Below, one piece after another: positions 39,493-50,960 of a stretch of 64,000 nt of DNA (position 1 is the first letter of the stretch; each line of letters starts with the position of its first letter). Position numbers and translations under genes: made by a program. The notes under the pieces are model-generated. The model ran no database searches. It was not told where the DNA came from and saw only the letters and a list, made by a program, of their open reading frames with translations. Origin of the DNA: Macrocystis pyrifera (lineage: Eukaryota; Sar; Phaeophyceae; Laminariales; Laminariaceae); assembly GCA_031763025.1 (NCBI GenBank), contig JASSKH010000017.1, forward strand, positions 4,592,041-4,656,040, read 5' to 3'.

Positions 39493-40269
39493 ACGGCAGG
39501 GATGTAGCGTTGTAGGCAGCTGGGGATAAGCACACTCTTTGTTCTGTATCGTCTGTTTATGCTGTGCAGTGCTTAGACGCAAAAAAAACGATACCGGTAC
39601 GACACTCATGAGAGGGCAAAAAGATGACGACATTTCACAGGTACATACGTACAAAATAAGGCCGCTCGTGCTGAAACCAGAGAAATCGTCTTATCCACTC
39701 CCGCCGGAAAAAAAAGTTTGAGCGCCCGCCACGCGCTCCAGAGTGCACGGATCGCGCCGAGACCTCGACCAATGTGTCCGACCGGGCTTCCCGTGTCCGA
39801 GTACTTGGTGTTTTGCCGAAAAGTGCTTTGTACGAAGAGAAAAGTTGTCAAAAGTACGAAAATTTGACAAAGATACGTATACATACATGTCAAAAGTTCC
39901 GTATTTGGATATATCAAAACTGTTTAGGTACGATACCCCCAACACTAACCCCTACCATGGTATCATTTATCATATCGTAGCACGCGGCATGTCGTGTGAT
40001 GGCCGAGTGGTGTCTTCCGCCCCCGATGTGAAGGATCCGCTCGAGCGCCAACGGCAAGCAGCTACATGTGTCGCGTGCTTTTCAATACTTGAGTTGCGCT
40101 CGTACTTATTTGTTGTACATAGCTCTGCAAGGCGGCAGAGCGAAAGGAAAAAAAAAAAGTCGAATACGAAGAGGTTATCGATGCTGGTTTTGTGTTTTGT
40201 GTTTCGTGCTGAACATGCTTTGTTTTTCACTTCAGCCTTGAATGAGTTCGAGCCATTATGCTACACGCG

Positions 40270-40470
40270 GAGGCAGACAGACACAGACGTGCACTTCGAG
40301 TATTCGAGCTACAGGCTTAGTCTAGACTGACAGACAGACAGCACGCTCGTGCATTTGAGGTATTCGAGCTACAGGCTTGGACAGACAGACAGGCAGGTGT
40401 GTATTTCGAGTAGTCAAGCTACAGGCTTAGACAGAGAGGCAGACATATGTTCCACGTGTTCAAGCTACAT
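40270..40470. repeat. Tandem repeat, about 55-62 bp, four units
   Basis: Each unit has ACAGACAGACAG then CGAGTATTCGAGCTACAGGC. The last unit is diverged. Confidence 0.85.
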
Positions 40471-40762
40471 AACAGGTTGGAGGCGGGCCTAGACTCGCAG
40501 AGAAGAATTACAGACATGTAGCAGCAGGAGCACCACGCTGTTGTCATTATAATATTAATAGCATTCACAGCACAGGTGATACGTGATATACCTGAAATCG
40601 TGTTTTCATTCGTCTACGCCGCCGCACGGCTACGTACGTACTGATGTGTTTCCTGTTCCCGTTCATTCGTGTCGCCTTACCTTTAATTGTCTGTCTTCCA
40701 TATTTTCGTTTCCCGCACACGCTTGCAACTTGCCTCGCCGCCTCGCCACGCCGCGCCGCCAG

Positions 40763-40852
40763 GCGGACGACGAACCCGTGGACCCCTTGACGGCTATCCG
40801 ACAAACGTGCGGAGAGACCAGTTCCTGCTCGGCTGCCATGTCCCAGTACAAG
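40763..40852 (+). CDS. QCR6: QCR6 exon (DDEPVDPLT)
   Basis: Acceptor CGCCGCCAG, donor GTGCGC, 30 codons, phase 0. The frame is also open upstream, so the exon might instead continue 5' without an intron. Confidence 0.9.
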
Positions 40853-41403
40853 GTGCGCTTACCACACGGCTGCTGTCCTATTAAGACGTTTTTTATATAC
40901 CACTCTGGCCGGGAAGATAAGGTCTGTTTGACGTTCGCATCAGGATCCCAACGGGAATTATATTACCGGCCAGGGTGGCACATACTTGATGTGTACCAGG
41001 TGCTTAATTACGTCGCGTTACACCACTTATGGGCGGAAATGTAAGGACCGTTTATACATTGATATCAGTGTCAATCGGTCCTTGTACTTACGCCCATATA
41101 TAGTGATTGTTATGGCGTGCCTTTTCAGGCAGTAGCAGTAGCGCTCTGTAAGTACAGTAGTACGTATGTACGCCGCGCTTTGCGCTGCTGTATTTGTCGG
41201 ACAACAGCAGGCAAGTGTGGACGCAAGGCAAACCTTGATAGTTGATGAAGCGTTTGACAACAGCAGCTTTTCGTAACAAGCACAACAGTATCTATCATAA
41301 GAAAGTGTCGCTTGTGCCGTCCCGCTTGCTGCCAGCTGTGGGCCATTCTGTTGCCTTTTTTTTCTCTCGTTTTTTCGAGGGTTTGGAAGGAGGAGGAAGG
41401 GCG

Positions 41404-41447
<44 letters not shown>

Positions 41448-41942
41448 GGGGGCAGGGGGAAGGTAGATGCTGGAACGCACGGGCGATGCAACTACGTGTG
41501 CAGTGACTTCGTGTTGCCTTCGCTCATACAGCAAGAGCTCTTGTACCAACAGATAAGCGAAAGGGCTTGCTGCATTTTAACGGTCAAGACAGGTTGCATT
41601 GCTCGTAGCTTTGTGGGTGTTACTTGTCGTGGCGAAGATCACCACCCATGCGAAAGCGCGCGCGTCACAGCTGCCGCAGCCTTCCCACCTGAAGGCGGCG
41701 GCGGTAGAAAAAGCTGGCGTTTGCGGGGCTAACATATGCGCTCTCTGGTCGTACATAGTGTTGTTCTCGACGCCGGAGCCCGTAGGTGTATCGTACCGTC
41801 GTTACCTGGTACGACGCGTGCCTTACCTCTTGACAGCGCTACATTTGATCTGCGATCGGTGGCGGTTAATCGTGTGTACTTTCCCCCCGCTCTCCCGGCC
41901 CGCGAGGCGGTGGCGGCCGCAGCGGTAGCGGCGGCAGTGGCA

Positions 41943-41987
<45 letters not shown>

Positions 41988-42832
41988 GTAGCAACAGTAG
42001 TTCATATAGTACATATGGAGGTTGCGTTCAAGTGCGAGGCCTGCCCCAGCACAACCAACCTGCGCGCCTACCTGATGTCGAATCGGTGACCGCTGTGCCG
42101 CGGTGTTGTTGTTAGAAACGCGAACGACTTCCGGGTGTTCCCATGGCGATGAGGCGAACATTCACACCGAAAGAGCTACTATAGTACGTCTACAGCCGAC
42201 CGATCGACTTTCCCTTGTTAACCCCCTTGTAAAACTGATCCCACTTTTCGCAACAACAATCTACTTCAAATTAGACCGAGATATTACTTGGAATTATACT
42301 ATTACGGGGGACCATAGTAAATAGGACCAAATATTGTTAGTAAAAATAGGTAAATATATAGGTTTATGTGTGTGCTGTAGGTCTTCTTTACTATGGTTCC
42401 CCGTAATAGTGTTTTTTTTTTTTTTTTGGCGCTGTACAAGGGGCTATGTTATCCCTTACGTTGATGCTATCCTTGCCTGTAGAACGGACAACGCTCAAGC
42501 CAGTTTTGAAGACTGCGTATGCAACGAGGAGGAGGTTTTGATTGTGTCGGAGCGCCGAGTAAATTACCGCTTCGTCACCAAGCGTTCGTTTTAAAACGTT
42601 CGGCTTTCTTGTTTCGTGATGACGTTGTTTTTTCCCGCTGCTGCACTATTTGTTTTGCTCTTATTTTGCGTCGCTTTTGCTTCGCCGTGTGCTTCGCCTT
42701 GTGCTTTGCTTTGAGCAGGCGTGCGTAGAGCGGGTCACCAGCAAGGGCTTTGGGACGTGTGAACCATGGTTTTTCGACTACGTGTCGTGTATCGACAAAT
42801 GCGTGAGTGCGCCCGACGAATGGCAGCGTTAG
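40763..42832 (+). CDS. QCR6: Complex III hinge subunit (QCR6/UQCRH)
   Basis: Small acidic subunit of the mitochondrial ubiquinol-cytochrome c reductase that contacts cytochrome c1 on the intermembrane side (family knowledge). Two coding exons, 40763-40852 and 42719-42832, join in phase 0 to give ADDEPVDPLTAIRQTCGETS, SCSAAMSQYK, then ACVERVTSKGFGTCEPWFFD and YVSCIDKCVSAPDEWQR. VDPLT..R..C and the later Cys pattern (AC, GTC, SC, KC) match the family's twin disulfide hairpin. The intron (1.87 kb) holds a family A element, two palindromes, a poly-G run and a GCA tract. A 5' exon with the start codon is expected upstream of the CCGCGCCGCCAG acceptor; I could not place it. The visible part is 67 residues, close to the mature family length. 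Confidence 0.92.
40893..40982. mobile_element. Palindromic element, CCACTCTGGCCGG ends
   Basis: ACCACTCTGGCCGGGAAGA pairs with TACCGGCCAGGGTGGCA. Related to the element at 35490-35650. In the QCR6 intron, 40 bp past the donor. Confidence 0.65.
41029..41098. mobile_element. Palindromic element, TGGGCGGAAATGTAAGGACC
   Basis: Inverted ends ATGGGCGGAAATGTAAGGAC and GTCCTTGTACTTACGCCCAT, about 70 bp in all. The GTAAGG terminus recalls the TGTAAGGGCC end of the element at 58101. Confidence 0.65.
41409..41446. repeat. Poly-G run
   Basis: About 37 G in the QCR6 intron, with no retroposon body beside it. Confidence 0.92.
41946..41988. repeat. (GCA)n microsatellite
   Basis: About 13 GCA units in the QCR6 intron. 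Confidence 0.9.
42300..42408. mobile_element. Inverted-repeat element, family A, copy 5
   Basis: TATTACGGGGGACCATAGTA and CTATGGTTCCCCGTAATA. The core is almost the same as copies 3 and 6. Confidence 0.9.
42719..42832 (+). CDS. QCR6: QCR6 last exon
   Basis: Acceptor TTTGAGCAG. 37 codons then TAG at 42830-42832. It carries CEPWFFDYVSCIDKC. Confidence 0.93.
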   Translation, partial: ACVERVTSKGFGTCEPWFFDYVSCIDKCVSAPDEWQR

Positions 42833-43220
42833 CCGTGTGACTCGCAACTCCTCGGCCGCGCTCGCTTTCGTGTGATGTAGAACCAAACAAAAGGACGCGA
42901 TGACTTTGGTCGGGTTGGACTCGATTCCGTTTCAGGGCGATTGACAATTGTCTTAATCCTCTCTATATTTGTCAGGCGCTCGTCGAAAGACCCATACAAC
43001 GCTAGACCTACGAGATACGTACACAACCGAGGCAACCCCACGAGCCATAACTCCCTCGCTAGCGCGAGCTTCCCATTGCACTGCTGCCTGCGCGCATCGA
43101 CAACCTCCGACGGATCTTTTCGCCCGGCGCCCCTCTGAAACAAGAGTTTTTTTTTTCTTCCTGAAAGACGGGCGCGTGTAGAATAGCCTTCTCCGCTAGA
43201 CCGCACGGAGCTCCAATCGG

Positions 43221-43221
<1 letters not shown>

Positions 43222-43277
<56 letters not shown>
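43222..43277. repeat. (CAG)n microsatellite
   Basis: About 18 uninterrupted CAG units. Confidence 0.93.
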
Positions 43278-43798
43278 TGGCGACGGCGGCAGTATCGTTT
43301 GGCGAGGCGACCGACCTTGCGCGGGGCGCGGACGGTCCTCGCGCGCGTCAGTTTAGCCGAAGAAGTCCCCGACTCCTCGCACTCGATCGGGACGCTCGCT
43401 TCCAGAGTTTTTCCGTCGGTAAATCGAGAAACACCCTACCTCCGACCGACCGATCGACCGACTTTCGCTCGTCCCGGGAACAAACACGCGCGTTTTTTTC
43501 GCAACTTCGACACTCTATTCCCTTCCCGCGCCCCCTCCCCCCTCCTCTGACCCTCTCCCATCCTCCCTCCCCCACACCCCTCCCCCCCCCCGCCTCCTTA
43601 CCCCTCGCGCGCTGTCCTCCCGGAAAAAAACGCAACACCTCAGGCCGCTCCGAAAATTATGAAAGCTACAAAATGACCGGGGCCCCTCCACAAGCAGGCT
43701 AGGCTCTAGGGAGCCAGAGTGGGGGGCGTAGGGCGGGGCGTGGCGTTGTTGGAATATGCATGGAAGCTCATATTGGGTACAGGAGCCACCATGGGCAT

Positions 43799-43832
<34 letters not shown>
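43799..43832. repeat. Poly-G run
   Basis: About 33 G preceded by CACCATGGGCAT. Confidence 0.9.
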
Positions 43833-43835
<3 letters not shown>

Positions 43836-44810
43836 GCGGTTTATAGGATGGCGAAGGGTTGTCGAGATTTTGCGTCAGGTGGAGAGCTGGGTCGATAAGG
43901 GGGGAGGGGGCGCTCTCTGATTGGGCTAATGCTCTCTGGCGATTTGGGAAGATACGTTTCTGCAATGTGATAGTTTCTTCAAGAGAGGGTGGCGATATGG
44001 CAGTCCGGGTGGGTATCTCACCGAGCGATTGGTTTACGTCTTCTTTGGGGCGGGGCAGGCGCCTCGTATCTAAAACCTGCGCCTCTCGTAGATTGCCCCC
44101 TTGGTTTTGTACGTTGTGTGGCCAGTTTGCAGCCTTTTAGGCAACCGGTACGTGCAAGGTGTAAGCGAACAGAAGTACATCATTCAGAACGAGACTTTTC
44201 TTTCTGCGGGTGTGGGTAATGTGGTTGTTTTTTCCCCCCTCCAAAACACGACCTGATCCCGGAGCCTGCTCTCAATAGTTGAAGAGTATAACAGGTGTCG
44301 ACCAAAGACCACCTGATACTGCGAGTAGCGCCCTTTTCTCTGTCTCCGACAGACTCAGCAGTCTTTGCGTTGTATTAACCATTTGCGTTGTAATATTAAC
44401 GGCGAAGAACTTGCTCTGTCCTCAGAAGCCCTGGAAGTACATTACGTGTTTTTCTCTTTGCTGATAGGCTCGCATTCTTTGCATGTGAACCATCGTTCGT
44501 ACCAGCGCAAACTTGTTCTTCGCTTTGAGAAGCTTTGATAGGTTCAATCTGGCGATTGAGCGATTTGCTCCTTTTGGAACTGCGCCTGCTGTAGAATGAG
44601 AGTGCACTCATTTATGTTGTAGTGGTGGAAGTCGTTGATAGCGCTGGGATAGTAACACTCAGTGCACGTCATATGTGGGACCCTCCTGCCGACCGCTTAC
44701 CGCGTGGCAGGAAAGAGCCCTCATTGCCTCCCAAACTCACTTCGTGGGTGTCACGGCTTCCGCGCGTCACTACAGGAAGACATCACTCGTCCCTGACTAC
44801 CGTCTGGCAA

Positions 44811-44876
44811 CAAGTATCCCACACTAATTCCAAGTGTTTTATACCTCAAAACGTGGGTGCAGTTCTGAAAGGCTCA
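44811..44876 (+). repeat. Dispersed repeat, second copy of the 19.9-kb block
   Basis: AGTATCCCACACTAATTCCA and GTGGGTGCAGTTCTGA match 19985-20035. Confidence 0.7.
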
Positions 44877-45203
44877 ACACCTCTACCAACTCCCACTGTA
44901 CAGAGTATGGTAGATATGACGGACAGGGGAAAATACACACTTGTGAAGCGGCGCATCATGCTGCGGCTAGGGATGGGATGGACATGCTCAGCTAGGGATA
45001 GAATGCAAGGTGTTGTACTGTATGTAGTTCGGTTCGTATTTTGGCCGAAGCCGGGGGCATCGGGAGAAAGTACCGTAACACCGGTCAATTTGGAACCTCC
45101 ACGGCCATGCAGAGTGAGAGCAGCGACGAAAACCCAGGATTAGTCATCAGTTGATCGGCGTGCTAAGCAACTACTCGAGAACGCTTTATTCCACGACACT
45201 ACT

Positions 45204-45379
45204 GTACAGTTCTCAGTTTGTAAAACTGAGTCTCTATTTTGGTGAGTGTACAGTTGTCAGTTTGTAAAACGGAGTCTCTATTTTGGTGACTGTAAAGTTC
45301 TCAGTTTGTAAAACTGAGTCTCTATTTTGGTAACTGTACAGTTCTCAGTTTGTAAAATTGATTCTCCATTTTGGGAATT
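45204..45379. repeat. 44-bp tandem repeat, four units
   Basis: Units start at 45204, 45248, 45292 and 45336, with CAGTTTGTAAAACTGAGTC and TCTATTTTGG. Each unit holds a small hairpin (CAGTTT...AAACTG). Confidence 0.93.
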
Positions 45380-45505
45380 GCAGATCTGTCTGTCAGCATC
45401 CCTTACATCTTCGAACTTATATTTTAGTTCGTTCCTGCGATCGATATATTCGTTCGTTGCAGATGATATTCGTACGTAATCGACTCTTGCAGATCTGATA
45501 CACTG

Positions 45506-45735
45506 AAACATACCATACCACCAGGCAATATTTAGTCAGACAACATATCTACCACACCGTACCATCATACCATACCGACATGACATACCACGTACTGTGA
45601 TTTTCCCATACAGCATATCCACCAAACCGTACCATCATGCCATACCAACATTCGATATCATAAACCCACGGCCACACCACACACCATGCCACACCGTACC
45701 ATACCATTCCATACCCTTCAAGTACCAACACCACC
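45506..45735. repeat. ATACCA / CCGTACCAT word array
   Basis: Degenerate words CATACCA, ACCGTACCATCAT and CCATACC repeat over about 230 bp. Confidence 0.7.
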
Positions 45736-46339
45736 CGAAGGGCTCGACCATACGAGGACAGGAGGAGAGCATGCTCCGCGCAGAGAGCACTCGAGCGCGA
45801 ACGAGTATAGATGCCATACTGCTGGACCAACAACCCAAGTATGTACGTAAGGAGCAGGAGGTGCGGAGAAGAGCATTGCGAACAAGGGAAATTCTGTTTA
45901 CATCGAACAACACCACCACTTTATGTTCAACTCTTTGTATGTGGATACCCCACCCAAACAAGGGTAATACCGTTGAACCGAGGGACTCAACCCTACGAGG
46001 ACACGAGAAGAGTATGCCCAATATCCTTGTAGATAATAATACGCATGCACGTTTGGAGCAGGAAACATTGAGAGGAGCGTACCCCGCACTGAGAGCACAC
46101 GTGTAGCACGAGGGGCTTTTGAATCGGAGGCCCCACTGACACTCGGCCACATCACATGATCTATGTGAAATGCTATTATACTATAGCCGGCCAGAAATTG
46201 GACTACTGCTGTATTACAGAAAATGCTAATGGAAATTGGCCACCAGAAAATAAAGACCGTTGGGGTACTATTATTTAGATCAAAGCAGTTCACACCTCGG
46301 ATGACGTGACATTCGGACAACACTTATCTACGTTATGGG

Positions 46340-48210
46340 GCCTCACAGAGGAACGTGGTAACGTACTAACATAGTGTTAGCACCAGAGGAGCGATCACGG
46401 TAACGCGGTAACACAGTCTTAACTGGAAACCCATGAACGTGCACGAGCCTTAACGTTATGTTGCTGCTCGGTCTCGTCCAGCTCTGGTACAGTAACATTA
46501 TGTTATGCCGTGATCAGTCCGTGAACTAACACCGTAACACAGTGTTAGGCTTTGACCAAACACGTACGTTGTCACTCTAACATGCCCAGATCGATATCCG
46601 CATATTTACTAACACGACAACATAATGTTATTGTCGACGCAGTGTTAGACGCAACACAATAACATAATGTTACCCTTAGGAGGAATGTTATACATAACAC
46701 CCTAACATATCGTTACCATGTTCGCCAGCACTACTAACACATAACATTGTGTTACAGATAACACACTAACGTAACATAACGCAATGACCAGCACTATTAA
46801 CACTACGTTATCTGGACCCTCCATCTGATTGCCTTAGGGTCGGATAACGTAACACTTAACGTACGTCAGATACGTTACAGTCTGAGCCGGCCCATACGTA
46901 ACATTATGTTAGGATGTTAGCCTAAATGCGGAAATCTCTGTAACATTATGTTACGGTGTTACCGTCAGTAAAGATCTGATGGTAACATTCCGTTACCGTG
47001 TTACCATAAAAAACAATCGGGGTCTAACTTCATGTTACTGAGTTACCGTTGGGGCCGAAGTCGTTCTAACGTGATGTTACTACGTTACCCTTTGGATCTT
47101 CCCGAGATCTAACATGTGTTACCTGTGTTAGTGGTAAAGCGGGCGCGTGGGAGTAACATAGCGTAGCCGTGTTATCCAATTTCGCCGACATTCCAAGAGG
47201 GGATATCTACAAAAATATCCCCGAGGGGGAGGATAGCATGGCATCCCCGGTAGAAAAACGCCCATATTTTAAAACCCCAAAAACAGGGGATAGTTAGGAG
47301 AGATCCCCCGCAAAAAAATGCTTCATTTTTTGTGGAAACCCCGCCAGTACGTTATCCATCTAGATGACACATTACGTTATCCATCTATAACGTAATCTGC
47401 ACACTCGCATGTACGAGTTAACACGGCAGTAACATATTGTTGACTTTAGATTGAGGGTGTACGTTATCTACTAACTTGTGTCACTATATACATTGCATAC
47501 GAATTAACAACATTAACATAATGCTATTAATAGTGTTTTATCGATCATATACGTTATCCGTTTGACGTATGTTATGTTGTTATGGTAGCAAGACTTCCGT
47601 AATACCCTCACATAACGTCGCTCGAAACGGACTGCTGCTGCGGCTGATACGGCAACAAAATGTTAACGCTGTATTGACCATAATATACGTCATCCCTCTA
47701 ACGTGTGTTACGATAGCCCCTAGGAATTTCACTAATACACTAACATAGTGTTATGCACGCGTTTATTTGGCCGCGTACATTATCCGTCGAAAGGGTGTTA
47801 CGGTAGCGCGAAGAATCCCGCTGACACAGTAACATAACGTTACTCGCTACGGGCTGATGCAGCTAACACGGTAACATAATGTTAGCGTTTAATTGACCAT
47901 GTACGTCATCCCTTCAACGTGTGTTACGATAGCCACCAGGAACTCCGCTAACACGCCAACATAGTGTTACTCGCTATGGGCTGCATACCCTAACACCGTA
48001 ACACATATACTGCGGTCAGTACGAGATCAAGGGAACACTCTAACATAATGTTACGCGATCGCCCGGCAATATCATAACACACTAACACTATGTTATCACA
48101 AAATCCAGAAAGTAGTTAACGTAGTAACGAAATGTTACGGTTTTTTTTCGCTGACGCCCAACATTAACATGAAACCTTAAGTGTTATGTTATCCGAGGTG
48201 TGAAACAGTT
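46340..48210. repeat. TAACATAATGTTA near-palindrome array
   Basis: Roughly 35 copies of a near-palindrome (TAACATNATGTTA, variants GTAACAC, TGTTAC) lie every 25-60 bp over 1.9 kb. Most carry a second half-site, GTTAC or TAACAC, 4-6 bases to one side. That side is mostly left in 46340-46850 and 47400-48150 and right in 46900-47170. Spacers are mostly unrelated, with a larger repeat of roughly 130 and 240 bp at 47640-47970 (CGTCATCCCTCTAACGTGTG). No ORF of 60 codons crosses it. Confidence 0.9.
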
Positions 48211-48739
48211 GATACATTTATGTTCAGAGAGGTCAGAAGTGCTAGGGGTACCTACAGTAGTAACGTCATTTGAGAGGGGTCCGTGGGCGTGTTCTTTTTA
48301 GCTGATGGACTATAGTTAACTGCGCCAAGTTCACAGCAGCACGACTGGGCAGGGGTGCCTTGTCACATCATTGAAGAGGATCGTGAATATAACAAGCTGT
48401 GTATTTAGAAAAAGTCAAAGTTTTGCAAAATGGTCGACCCCCACAGAAGTAGTTAAAACAAGACGGCAAGGCACAAATGATAACGAAGCAGCACATACAT
48501 CGAACAACTGTTAATCACAACTGTTATATGCAGATGAAACGTTAAACTGATCTTTCCACTCGGCTGGGGACTTTCTCTTGTATCAGAGGGTTAGTTGGCA
48601 AAACTCGATGAAAATGGACGAGCAGTCGGGAATGCTGAATCGTCTGGGCAGGTCTGAGCGATAAAAATAAAGCGGAGAAGGGACGACACATGCGACGATC
48701 CCGACGGTACCCATCCCGTCCGACCGCGACCGTGCCGAG

Positions 48740-50960
48740 CCCGTGGGAACTCCTCTTTTGCGGCTTCCGCCGCCAACTGACGCACCGCCCGTCACCACGA
48801 CCGATTTGGATGCCCTCGGCGCAGCTGCCGAATTTCGGTTCGGTGATTCTGCAGCGCGCTATTCGCACGCCGACTGGGCTCGGGAACAACAGGCCGAGCC
48901 CCCTTGCAACGCCGCCATGCGCTACATAGCCCTTGGCCGGCCGGCAGTTTCGCCCGCCGACTTTTTTGTCGTTTTTCCCTTCCCACCCGCGCCCTTCCTT
49001 TTCGGAGGTCTAAGAGCTGGCTACCAAAGGCCGCTTGCACGCCACCTACGCGGGCATCGTTCTACTCGTCCGACAGCCGTCCCCCCGCCTTGCGTCGGAC
49101 ATGCAACGCCCGGTGGGTCGTACGACCTGTTTATTGAACGACGAGCCTATTCGCATTTATGTGCCGCTGCTCATGCGCCCCTGGGTCATGCAGGCTTGTC
49201 ATTCCACAGCTTTCTGCCACCTAGGAACCGCGCGCACCCTACGTATGCTCGAACGTTTCTATTGGTGGATCGGTATGAGCATCTGCACCCGGTGGTGGTT
49301 ACGCAACTGCTTGAAGTGCCAAGCACGGACAACATCGCGGCGGACGGTCCGGTGGACTACCATCACGTTGCCTTTGCCAGAAGAACCCGGCATCGCCGTC
49401 AGCATCGACTATTTCGGCCCTCTCCCGATGATGCCTCGAGCAAATACCTACATCTTGCTTTTCACTGATCGTTTCAATCGCCGAGCAGCCGACATGTACG
49501 CCGTCACAGCCGCAGAGTTCACCGCTTCGGGCACGGCTAACATTCTCATCGACCGGTATATTCCCCTGTGGGGGTGCCCGCGCAGCATCCTCTCGGACAA
49601 CGGCCTCCAGTTCTGCTCCAAGCTTTCGAACGCCGTTTATCAGCTTCTCGGGGTTCGGAAAATTGCCACCAGCTCCTACCAACCAAACGACAACGGTGGG
49701 GTGGAACGTGTAAACCACACGATGACCCAGGTGCTGGTAATGGTCGTCAATGAGCTCCAACTGGGATGAACAGCTCCTTCATGTCGAATTTGCGTACAAC
49801 AATTCCGTCAGCGCCGCCACGGGTTTGGCTCCCAACGAGGTCCATATGGGCTGGCTGCCACGCCTCCCTCTCACGATTTTCGAGCGTGCTGGATTCGCCG
49901 GCCACTAGAGCTTGGCCCGTGACCACCTCACCTACCGCGACTTGGCGACGGACCGCCAGCAGCGCGCGTACGATGTCGTTCGCGAACACTACGCCCTCAC
50001 TGTCGCTCGCGTAAACCGTTGCAACTCCGCCCTCTCCGACGCTCTTCGTCCAGTCCCCAAATTTGACGTTGGTGGCTGGGCGTGAGTGTACAACACGGCG
50101 GCCACAATCCGCCAGGGCGCGAAGCCCGACACGGACGCCAAGGTCTCCAAGGCCAAACTCTCACTCAACTGAACCGGCCCCTACAAAGTGCTCGCAGTTG
50201 GCCCCTGCTGCTCAGCGGATACCCCGGACGAATCTCCTCTCGGGGCAAAGCTGCTGTATTTGGATCTTCCTTCTGATATGCCCGGCGCTGATGCTCGCCG
50301 GTACGTATCGGTTCAACGCTGCAAGCCCTGTGCCAACCTCCACGACCGTGGCGACATACCGAAGTATTTGCCGGCGACGTTGACGCAATACGTGCTCAAC
50401 AACTTCTCCAAGAAATCCCCCCCGTACCACGTCACCCAGGACGACGTTTCGACCCCTCTTCAACGCCTCGAAGTGGAAAAGATTACCGGGCACCAATCCG
50501 ATAGAGGTCGAGGTGGCGTCATCGCGGTGATGTACGAGAGGCACTGGACAGGACTATCTTGTCCATCCTGGGAATGGGAAATGGACCTTCAGCTTTCTCG
50601 CCACGAAATGTTGCGCTACTGGGCCGGCACCCCGAACCAACACCGCCAAACCAACCGCCTGTACCGCCGAATGAGAATCGGCGCGGCACAACGGAAGCTT
50701 TCTCGGAGTAACGGCGAGCGGTTTCTGGCACCCGGCTATGGCTGCGTGTCGCACGCCGATTGGCTTCGTCGATACTGCAACACTGTGCTTCCCAACGGGG
50801 CCCACTTTAGGTACAAGGGCGACGACGGTCTGTGGTGGCTCGGGAAAATCAGCGCGACTACGCCAACGGATGGGGTATATTTGGTTCGATTTTGGACGAC
50901 CCGGGACCGATCGAGCTTTCTCTTTCTCCGGCGCGCTACACGACTTCGACGAGAATTGTA
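48740..50960 (+). mobile_element. Ty3/gypsy-type LTR retrotransposon fossil, integrase region
   Basis: Integrase-like sequence with an N-terminal His/Cys zinc-binding block, an acidic catalytic core (IDYFGPLP, ILSDNGLQF, GGVERVNH) and a longer C-terminal region. No gag, protease, reverse transcriptase, RNase H or flanking LTRs are visible, so only the 3' part of pol remains. It is broken, with several breaks, and looks moderately old. Confidence 0.85.

Larger units (their letters stand above)
33051..40762. other. Intergenic region
   Basis: It holds SINE copies (33950, 34127), the GATC-word array, two inverted-repeat elements, a poly(A) retroposon, the GAGTACTG array and a tandem repeat near 40.3 kb. 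I see no supportable gene apart from possible 5' exons of its neighbours. Confidence 0.5.

Noticed and set aside
43220-43702. 160-codon frame starting with a poly-Ala run
   Set aside because: It is the translation of a (CAG)n microsatellite plus C-rich DNA; no motif and no splice support.
46340-48210. CRISPR array
   Set aside because: Repeats are degenerate near-palindromes with uneven spacing, both orientations occur, the genome is eukaryotic, and no cas-like frame is near.
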